Of a stretch of DNA of 9,132 nucleotides, positions 1-5,145 are shown piece after piece. This stretch comes from Candidatus Thorarchaeota archaeon. GTDB lineage: Archaea > Asgardarchaeota > Thorarchaeia > Thorarchaeales > Thorarchaeaceae. Made by a program: the position numbers and the translations under genes. The notes under the pieces were generated by a model, which saw nothing but the letters and a program-made list of their open reading frames with translations, was not told the DNA's origin and did not search any database. Numbering within the stretch: the first letter of the stretch is position 1; every line of letters starts with the position of its first letter. Location: positions 1 through 9,132 of the forward strand of contig JAHQWZ010000060.1 of NCBI GenBank assembly GCA_029856425.1, read 5' to 3'.

Positions 1-234
1 ACAGCTGAGTTGGTGCCTTTCATTGACTCAGATGCCCAGTGGGCGTTTAGTCAAAAGAGGGTACTCAGGATGAGTCAAGGTATTGATCCCGAGATTCTAG
101 AGAAAGCCCTGTTCATAAAGATGAATCCAGAACCGACGGTCTTCTGCTACGGTGTAGGAATTGGAATTATGAAGCTTCGAAGCGAACTCAGTGCAGGTGA
201 CTATAAAGTGACTATTCCAGCTAATAGGCTATAA
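1..234 (+). CDS. Unrecognised protein, C-terminal end (5' truncated by window)
   Basis: The reading frame is open from base 1 to a TAA at 232-234 and gives about 77 residues. The TTG at base 10 could be read as a start, but the frame has no stop before it, so the gene most likely begins outside the window. The visible part is soluble-looking, with no membrane segment. It contains an aromatic and basic stretch (DSDAQWAFSQKR), a short helix-like segment, and a hydrophobic, glycine-rich strand (TVFCYGVGIGIMKL) near the end, followed by a charged tail. I do not recognise the family and assign no function. Its stop lies 6 nt from the stop of the convergent minus-strand gene, so the two transcripts must overlap or end in a very short space. 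Its base composition does not stand out from its neighbours. Confidence 0.55.
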   Translation, partial: TAELVPFIDSDAQWAFSQKRVLRMSQGIDPEILEKALFIKMNPEPTVFCYGVGIGIMKLRSELSAGDYKVTIPANRL

Positions 235-240
235 GCTCGA

Positions 241-1236
241 TTAGTCATAGAATCTTCGAAGAACTCTGAGCGCCCTCAATGTTACCCACTTAGATGGCTG
301 CCCCTTCGCATCAATATCGCAGAGCATCTTGCCGTTGTATGTGTTCTTGAGAGTCCATCTTCCATCCTTCTGGCGGACGGAAACAACCAAATCAATGGCC
401 TCCTGCATTCTGGAATCTTTGACTGCTAGAGATGTTAGCACATCTAAAACCTCCAATGCATCTGATTGATAGAAGAGAGGAAATCCGAACCGTGTCCAAC
501 CAACCTTCTCCTTTCTGCTCCCATCAGGGTTCTTTAGGTACTTGTAGATACCATTCTCAAGGATGACCTCAATTTCACGGTCAATAATCGCTCGAATGGA
601 CTTCGACCTGGAATGTTCTGGAATTGAGGCGAGCCCTCTGAGCATCTTTGCTCGTCCCATGTAGCAGTTGATTGGAAATACTTTGGATGCATCGATGGGA
701 AATGCTCTACACTTCCACCCACCATTTTCTTCATCATAATAGTCAGCCTGAAATTCGATGAGCTTCTGAACTCTTGAATCTTCAAGATATCCGAAGTGCA
801 GCAAATAGTACAAGATGTTTCCGTCGAGACAGCAGCCATCCTTTACCACACTGGCTCGACCCTTTGCTGTCTTTGGAAGATCACCCAGAAAGTGCCCAGA
901 TTCGCGCTGGAATAGAAACAGATGCTCTATTGCCCTTTCTATTTCTGGTGTCTTTTCCGCTCCAAGCTCTGCTAGAATCAGGAGATTGTGTGTTGCTCCT
1001 CTATACTTCGGATTATACATATCCTCGGCGTTTCCCCAAAAATCATCATCTGTCTGAGCGGCTAGAATCGCCTTGACACATTCCGAATCCATGATTCGCT
1101 TTTGGGCATCAATTACAACTTTATCCGACTTTGACTTCCCTTGAAGGTGCTGAAGAGTCCAATATCTAACGCTTGGATTCCCCTCCTCCAAGAGCCATTC
1201 AAGTACATATTCGTTTGAAAAATCTTTGAGGCTCAT
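241..1236 (-). CDS. Alpha/alpha-toroid protein with terpene-cyclase/prenyltransferase-like repeats
   Basis: This 331-residue protein is built of helix pairs punctuated by QW-like turns: AAQTDDDFWG near 59-68, FQRESGHFLG near 109-118, FQADYYDEENGGW near 162-174 and VRQKDGRW near 287-294. That pattern is known from the alpha/alpha toroid of squalene cyclases and protein prenyltransferase beta subunits. I see no DxDD acid motif of squalene-hopene cyclases, no signal peptide and no membrane helix, so catalysis is unproven. A cysteine- and glycine-rich core (DGCCLDGNILYYLLHFGY, 133-150) and the segment AFPIDASKVFPINCYMGRAK (178-197) look like conserved surfaces. Relatives of this type are often labelled loosely as prenyltransferase or even nitrogen-fixation proteins, and neither label is justified here. 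The ATG at 1236 has a GGAG at 1245-1242, 5 nt upstream, which supports the start. It lies 47 nt after the flavin oxidoreductase gene and is probably the last gene of that transcript. Confidence 0.75.
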   Translation of the reverse strand: MSLKDFSNEYVLEWLLEEGNPSVRYWTLQHLQGKSKSDKVVIDAQKRIMDSECVKAILAAQTDDDFWGNAEDMYNPKYRGATHNLLILAELGAEKTPEIERAIEHLFLFQRESGHFLGDLPKTAKGRASVVKDGCCLDGNILYYLLHFGYLEDSRVQKLIEFQADYYDEENGGWKCRAFPIDASKVFPINCYMGRAKMLRGLASIPEHSRSKSIRAIIDREIEVILENGIYKYLKNPDGSRKEKVGWTRFGFPLFYQSDALEVLDVLTSLAVKDSRMQEAIDLVVSVRQKDGRWTLKNTYNGKMLCDIDAKGQPSKWVTLRALRVLRRFYD

Positions 1237-1283
1237 GATATCTCCATAGAAATAGAGAGCTAATAAGAATACTCGATTACGCT

Positions 1284-2333
1284 CTATTCAGTATCCTTCC
1301 ATGGCATAATCTCGTTATCTCTACCTTCGAGTGTCTTGTTCACGAACTCAGGATCGGCTAAAAGTGCTCGCCCCACACCCAGTAGATCACAATTGTCTTC
1401 CATCATGATTCTTCGAGCAAACTGTGGGTCTCTCACCATGCCCACTCCTATCACTGGGACTTTGATATGGGGCTTGATCTCGCGTGCCACAGGAATGCAA
1501 CAATCATACGGGTATCCTCTGAGAAACTCTGGCATTGTTTCTTCTGTGAAACGTGGAGGCACTCCCGGATTATAGCTGGCATCGACAACACAAGAAACGT
1601 GCAATGCATCAATTCCCGCGGTTTCAGCAATCTTGGAGATTTGAATCCCTTCCTCTAGCGTGATTCCGTCCACAGCATTCTCGATTCCATTAATACGAAG
1701 AATGACTGGATAGTCGCCTAGTTCTTCTCGAATTCTTTGTATGACGTCGACAGTAAACTTCGCCTTGTTTCTTGTTGAGCCTCCATACTCGTCCTCTCTT
1801 CGGTTTGTATAGGATGAGAGAAACGCGCTCAGTAAATAGAAGTGCGCTCCATGGACCTCTACTCCGTCAAAACCCGCCGTCTGTGCTCTTCTGGCGGCAT
1901 CAACAAACATCTCTCTGATGTCCTCGATCTCCTCAACTGATAGGGGTTCAGGAATCTTGTTCTTTATTACAGGTACATTCGAAGGCCCAACGAATCGCTT
2001 TTGGAAATGTGCTTTTGGTCCAGAGTGGTTTATCTGAATAAAGGCTCGAGCGCCGTGAGCCTTGATTCCGTCTGCAAGCTTCTTGAGACCCGGAATTAGA
2101 TCGTCATCGTAGATTCCCACATTCTTGCTCAATATACGATGTTCCCATGTTATCGCTGCGGCTTCGACTACGATGAGCCCCATTCCACCTTTGCTTATCG
2201 CTTCATAATGCTCTACCATCTTCTGGGTCACTCTGCCATCTTCGGTGCAGAGATTTCGAACCATCGGGGGCAGTACAAATCGATTCTTCACCTGAATTCC
2301 GGCAATATTAATTGGGTCTGAAAGATCGACCAT
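1284..2333 (-). CDS. Old Yellow Enzyme family NADH:flavin oxidoreductase, barrel domain only
   Basis: A 349-residue FMN-dependent TIM barrel that should reduce an activated C=C bond (enone, enal or nitro-type substrate) with NAD(P)H in the cytosol. Visible hallmarks are the N-terminal strand PINIAGIQVKNRFVLPPM (7-24), the FMN-contacting FIQINHSG (98-105), the paired substrate-binding histidines H161 and H164 in HGAHFYL, the signature FLSSYTNRREDEYGGS (171-186), and the C-terminal phosphate site GVGMVRDP...GVGRALLADPE (296-329). The protein stops where longer relatives of the 2,4-dienoyl-CoA reductase type begin their four-cysteine iron-sulfur segment, so it has no Fe-S or second flavin domain. 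The residue after HGAH is phenylalanine where glycine is common. I chose ATG 2333 because an AAAGGAG lies upstream and the family start is MxDLxxP. A GTG at 2360 would add nine residues that contain that SD. It follows the RuBisCO-like gene by 42 nt. The substrate is unknown. Confidence 0.9.
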   Translation of the reverse strand: MVDLSDPINIAGIQVKNRFVLPPMVRNLCTEDGRVTQKMVEHYEAISKGGMGLIVVEAAAITWEHRILSKNVGIYDDDLIPGLKKLADGIKAHGARAFIQINHSGPKAHFQKRFVGPSNVPVIKNKIPEPLSVEEIEDIREMFVDAARRAQTAGFDGVEVHGAHFYLLSAFLSSYTNRREDEYGGSTRNKAKFTVDVIQRIREELGDYPVILRINGIENAVDGITLEEGIQISKIAETAGIDALHVSCVVDASYNPGVPPRFTEETMPEFLRGYPYDCCIPVAREIKPHIKVPVIGVGMVRDPQFARRIMMEDNCDLLGVGRALLADPEFVNKTLEGRDNEIMPWKDTE

Positions 2334-2343
2334 TAGGGTATCT

Positions 2344-2351
2344 TCTCCTTT
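2344..2351 (-). promoter_or_regulatory. Shine-Dalgarno sequence deciding the oxidoreductase start
   Basis: On the minus strand this reads AAAGGAGA and sits 10-11 nt before ATG 2333. No SD-like sequence precedes the alternative GTG at 2360, whose first codons would themselves encode this SD. The spacing is a little long, so the call is moderate. Confidence 0.45.
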
Positions 2352-2375
2352 GATATCCACTGCAAATGTGAGTCT

Positions 2376-3680
2376 CTATAAATCAAAACCAGTCTTGCCC
2401 GAGCCCCATGAATCCATAGCTTTCTTCAGCTCGTCATGCTCCGCCGCCGCTTTCTTTAGTGAAATGCCGTTCATTTTGGCATCAATAGCCTGTCTGAAAG
2501 CCCTGGCACCGGCAGTAGGGCCGTCTGGATGTGCATGTATGCCTGCTCCTGTACCTATCACGATATCCGGTCCCAAGTCATCTATCACCTCTTCGACATG
2601 ACCTGGGCTTATTCCGCCACTGGGCATCGGTGCCGTCTGCTCAATATGGTGGAGTGGCATCACCATGTCATGTGCCATCATGAGGAACCTCTCCTTGAGC
2701 ATAGGTGCTTTTCCATACGGAGCCGGGAACACGGTAATATCAGAGCCGCAGATACGCGGTAGTTTTCCAATGACGATATTTGTTGAAATACCAATGTTAG
2801 GCGCATAGGAGATTGCTCCAGTGATGTCCATATGAGCTAGAACGGGCACATTGATTGATGGGTCCTCACAAACATGACGGAATGCTGAATATCCCACCGC
2901 CATGAAGTTGATCATGAGTCCATTTGTCCCGAGTTCTAAAGCCCTTTCAGCATTTTCAAACAGCTTTGGGACGCTATCAGTGATGTTTATCGTCAGGAGG
3001 GTTTTCTCACCCTTCTCAGAATCCGCACGGTCAATCGCCTCCATGAACAACGGGATTCTCTCCTCTAGTGTGTTGAAGCTCGCGTCTGCTAGAAGCTCAT
3101 CATCCTTGATTATGTCAGCTCCTCCCACTGCAGCTTTATAGCAGAGGTCTGCGCCCATCTTTGCGGATGTATATACACAGGGTTTGATCATGTTGTTCAC
3201 AAATGGGCGCTCCTTTATTCCCAGGAGTTTTCTTAGCCCTTTGATTCCAAACTTGGGGCCCTTGAATCCCTTCAGCCAACTCCTGGGGAATCTCATGTCC
3301 AGGCACTTGATTGGTCCGAGGGAGATGTTCCCTATTACTGTGGAGAGTAACATTGGTATTTGCTGACCGAAGTTCTCCCATGGGAACGCTATCTGGATAA
3401 TGTAATGTCGCCTCTCAAGGTCACTGGGGAGGCTGAACTCATACTGAGGGGTTTCATAAATGCCGATAACTTTAGCCACGTGCCTCCTTCTGACAGCAGG
3501 AGTCTCGCCCGGCACAAGTGTCCAAGTACCAGTACTCTGTTCAACAGCAGCGCCTCTGGCCAGGTCTCTGACATTTAGAAATGGAGGCAACCTTGTATAA
3601 TAAGTACAAATCACATGTTTCTCGACATCAATCGCATCTGGCAATGCTTCAGGTAGTGCATCCAAGGGCATTCTATCCAT
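2376..3680 (-). CDS. RuBisCO-like protein (form IV type large-subunit homologue)
   Basis: A 434-residue member of the RuBisCO large-subunit superfamily. Spinach equivalents, aligned by eye from memory, that are kept: E47 (E60), T52-W53 (T65-W66, in STGTWT), N118 (N123), K166 (K175), the metal-site loop K192-D-D194-E195 (K201, D203, E204), H283 (H294), K324 (K334) and the phosphate-binding S354-G-G (S379-G-G). Those lost: K177 is C168, R295 is M284, H298 is T287, and the H327 region (317-320) has no histidine. The end of loop 8 reads GTGAGIHAHPDGP (376-388). Keeping the carbamylation and Mg2+ site while losing several carboxylation residues is typical of form IV proteins, which enolise or isomerise other sugar phosphates (MtnW type) or decarboxylate them (OiaX type), so autotrophic CO2 fixation by this gene is unlikely. 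I cannot place it in a named subgroup. The ATG at 3680 lacks a clear SD, and a second ATG lies at 3671. It is followed by the flavin oxidoreductase gene. Confidence 0.9.
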   Translation of the reverse strand: MDRMPLDALPEALPDAIDVEKHVICTYYTRLPPFLNVRDLARGAAVEQSTGTWTLVPGETPAVRRRHVAKVIGIYETPQYEFSLPSDLERRHYIIQIAFPWENFGQQIPMLLSTVIGNISLGPIKCLDMRFPRSWLKGFKGPKFGIKGLRKLLGIKERPFVNNMIKPCVYTSAKMGADLCYKAAVGGADIIKDDELLADASFNTLEERIPLFMEAIDRADSEKGEKTLLTINITDSVPKLFENAERALELGTNGLMINFMAVGYSAFRHVCEDPSINVPVLAHMDITGAISYAPNIGISTNIVIGKLPRICGSDITVFPAPYGKAPMLKERFLMMAHDMVMPLHHIEQTAPMPSGGISPGHVEEVIDDLGPDIVIGTGAGIHAHPDGPTAGARAFRQAIDAKMNGISLKKAAAEHDELKKAMDSWGSGKTGFDL

Positions 3681-3701
3681 GATTATCAGCCAATTTGGAA
3701 T

Positions 3702-3712
3702 GGGGCAACCCC
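3702..3712. repeat. Short GGGG-CAA-CCCC inverted repeat between hydrolase and RuBisCO-like genes
   Basis: A 4-bp GC stem with a 3-nt loop lies in the 65-nt gap after the serine hydrolase stop and 22 nt before the RuBisCO-like start. A second dyad, GCCT-T-AGGC, is at 3729-3737. Neither is followed by a T-run on the minus strand, so I do not call a terminator. They might modulate translation of the RuBisCO-like gene or be chance. Confidence 0.25.
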
Positions 3713-3745
3713 GTCTTATGTCCTTTTGGCCTTAGGCTGAATGCA

Positions 3746-4939
3746 CTATCTTCTCTTCAGCATGTACACAACCACTGCTATGGCTATTCCTATTATCCCA
3801 CTGGACAACAGGATTGCTAGAATTAAATCTGGCTTGAGTGGTGCGATGTTGTCCTGAACTGCAGGTATAATATAAGTTGACAGAATTGCATCGGTTGAGA
3901 TGACTACGTCGTCCATGTCAGAGGTGAAGACCACAACTATATCATCTTCTGGCACAACGAAAATCAGCTGGCCTTGATACCCCCTTGCTGAATAATAACC
4001 ACTGGGCGAGTTGATCCACCACTGGTAGCCATAGGAGAAGGTTCCACCGTAAATTGGAACATGAGAATCAGTGGATGTCGCAACCCAATCAGGCGAAACA
4101 ATCTGTTCTCCATCCCATTCACCTTGGTTCAAGAACAGATACCCAAACTTAGCCATGTCTCGAGGTCTAAGCGCCAATGCGGACCCCCCAAAATGGATTC
4201 CCTGTGGGTCAAAGATCCATGGGTGTGCTGTTATTCCCAAAGGTCCAAAGAGATACTCGGATGCGAAATCCAAGGTGGACATACCAGTGGTTCTATTGAT
4301 GATTGCTGAGAGGAGATGTGAACCCCCAGTATTGTAATAGAAAATTGTACCTGGGTCTGATACCATAGTCTTGTTGAGCACGTATTGGACCCAGTTTTGC
4401 GAGTTAGTCATTCCAAAGTAGTCATTTGGTTCATCGTAGGATTCCTCATCCCATTCCAATCCAGATGTCATAGTAAGTACATTTTCAAGAGTTATGGATT
4501 CTTTCCTGGAATCGAGATTATCGATATACACATCGGGAAAGAAGTCCACCAATAGTTGGCTTGTGTTGTCAATGTAGCCTTTGTCAATCGCAATCCCAAT
4601 TAGAGAGGAAGTGACACTCTTAGTGCATGAGTAGATGATGTGAGTGTCGTCCACGTCATAAAGCACTGGCATGAAGTAGCGTTCGAAAACCAGATAGCCA
4701 TTACATATGACAAGCATGCTTCGAACACGGGCGCCGGAATCAATGATGAAGTCCGCTGCGTCTTCAAGTTTCGAACCATTCACTCCTTGCTCTTCAGGAG
4801 GACTAGTCCTCCAGTCTTCGGTTGGCCAATAATCTCTTGTCACCTGACTAGCTACGAAAGTTGGAGATTGGAGCAATCCCGTCGATACCAACAGAAGCGG
4901 AATCAAGAAACGGATGGCGGATACCTTTCCTCTTCCCAT
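3746..4939 (-). CDS. Secreted, C-terminally anchored serine hydrolase of the class C beta-lactamase family
   Basis: A 397-residue exported hydrolase with the serine beta-lactamase/penicillin-binding fold. The N-terminus has a basic start and a hydrophobic stretch (about 9-31) that fits a signal peptide. The nucleophile motif S104-C-T-K107 (YSCTKSVTSSLIG), the second motif Y201-Y-N203 (YYNTGGSHLLSAII) and a third-motif region RGYQGQ (319-324, in place of KTG) are all present in order. DVLTMTSGLEWDE-type sequence at 153-165 (here NVLTMTSGLEWDE) is typical of this family. A hydrophobic helix at about 372-393 followed by KRR should anchor the protein to the cell membrane with the catalytic domain outside. 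Relatives include esterases, D-amino-acid peptidases and 6-aminohexanoate-dimer hydrolases, so the substrate is open; an ester or amide is likely. The ATG at 4939 is preceded by GGAAGGTG at a long 14-nt spacing. It is the first gene of the minus-strand run and diverges from fhs. Confidence 0.9.
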   Translation of the reverse strand: MGRGKVSAIRFLIPLLLVSTGLLQSPTFVASQVTRDYWPTEDWRTSPPEEQGVNGSKLEDAADFIIDSGARVRSMLVICNGYLVFERYFMPVLYDVDDTHIIYSCTKSVTSSLIGIAIDKGYIDNTSQLLVDFFPDVYIDNLDSRKESITLENVLTMTSGLEWDEESYDEPNDYFGMTNSQNWVQYVLNKTMVSDPGTIFYYNTGGSHLLSAIINRTTGMSTLDFASEYLFGPLGITAHPWIFDPQGIHFGGSALALRPRDMAKFGYLFLNQGEWDGEQIVSPDWVATSTDSHVPIYGGTFSYGYQWWINSPSGYYSARGYQGQLIFVVPEDDIVVVFTSDMDDVVISTDAILSTYIIPAVQDNIAPLKPDLILAILLSSGIIGIAIAVVVYMLKRR

Positions 4940-4953
4940 GCATATACTGCATG
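4937..4953. repeat. Perfect inverted repeat overlapping the hydrolase start codon
   Basis: CATGCA (4937-4942), a 5-nt spacer and TGCATG (4948-4953) form a perfect 6-5-6 dyad. The start ATG of the serine hydrolase lies inside one arm. In RNA it could form a small hairpin over the start; in DNA it could be a site for a dimeric regulator. With only 6-bp arms, chance is possible. Confidence 0.35.
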
Positions 4954-4961
4954 CACCTTCC

Positions 4962-4969
4962 TATGTAAA
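4962..4969 (-). promoter_or_regulatory. Possible archaeal TATA element for the serine hydrolase gene
   Basis: The minus strand reads TTTACATA at -30 to -23 relative to the hydrolase ATG, which is the spacing expected for a TATA box of an archaeal leaderless transcript. The match to the TTTATATA consensus is imperfect (one base), and the presence of an SD-like GGAAGGTG just downstream argues for a short leader instead. Confidence 0.3.
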
Positions 4970-5085
4970 GGCGACACTTCAAGCAACTGACCGCTTAATG
5001 CTAAAGGACCGATGCAGCAGGGATTACATTCAGTATTGTTTTCTCAACAAGCATTTCCACCGCTTACACTCTGCCCTAGAGCTTC

Positions 5086-5093
5086 GTTTATCA
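5086..5093 (+). promoter_or_regulatory. Weak TATA-like element upstream of fhs
   Basis: GTTTATCA lies about 55 nt before ATG 5146. A start site about 25 nt downstream would give a leader of roughly 30 nt that includes the GGTG ribosome-binding site and excludes the GTG at 5098. The match is poor and no BRE-like purine stretch precedes it. Confidence 0.2.
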
Positions 5094-5134
5094 GTGAGTG
5101 CATTGGCTCAAATTCAGTAGGAATACAGACATTT

Positions 5135-5138
5135 GGTG
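5135..5138 (+). promoter_or_regulatory. GGTG ribosome-binding site deciding the fhs start
   Basis: GGTG, complementary to the CACC of the 16S 3' end, ends 7 nt before ATG 5146. The spacing matches that of the AGAGGTG (6748-6754) before folD. It is only 1 nt from ATG 5140, so 5146 is preferred over 5140 and over the GTG at 5098. Confidence 0.5.
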
Positions 5139-5145
5139 CATGAAG

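Larger units (their letters stand above)
4940..5145. other. Divergent intergenic region between hydrolase and fhs
   Basis: These 206 nt separate two genes transcribed away from each other and should hold both promoters. I see no convincing small gene, tRNA or riboswitch fold. The plus-strand frame is open from 5098, but its first 16 codons are unlike the N-terminus of the ligase family and are treated as untranslated. Candidate TATA-like elements for each direction are listed separately. Confidence 0.6.

Noticed and set aside
534..1076. Overlapping frames on both strands inside the toroid gene
   Set aside because: They overlap the supported 241-1236 gene, show low-quality sequence and have no ribosome-binding sites of note.
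241..1236. Annotation as a nitrogen-fixation or prenyltransferase enzyme
   Set aside because: Only the repeat fold can be seen; no catalytic or zinc-binding motif supports either name, and no nif gene is present.
2376..3680. Genuine CO2-fixing RuBisCO large subunit
   Set aside because: K177, R295 and H298 equivalents are replaced and the H327 region has no histidine, so carboxylation is not expected; no phosphoribulokinase or nucleotide-pathway gene is nearby.
3702..3737. Hairpin terminator between hydrolase and RuBisCO-like genes
   Set aside because: Stems are only 4 bp and no T-run follows on the transcribed strand.
5098..5145. GTG at 5098 as the fhs start, adding 16 residues
   Set aside because: The extra residues do not match the ligase N-terminus, no SD precedes the GTG, and ATG 5146 has GGTG at good spacing.
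4940..5145. tRNA, small RNA or riboswitch in the divergent gap
   Set aside because: No cloverleaf, long stem or known aptamer-like conserved core was found by eye.
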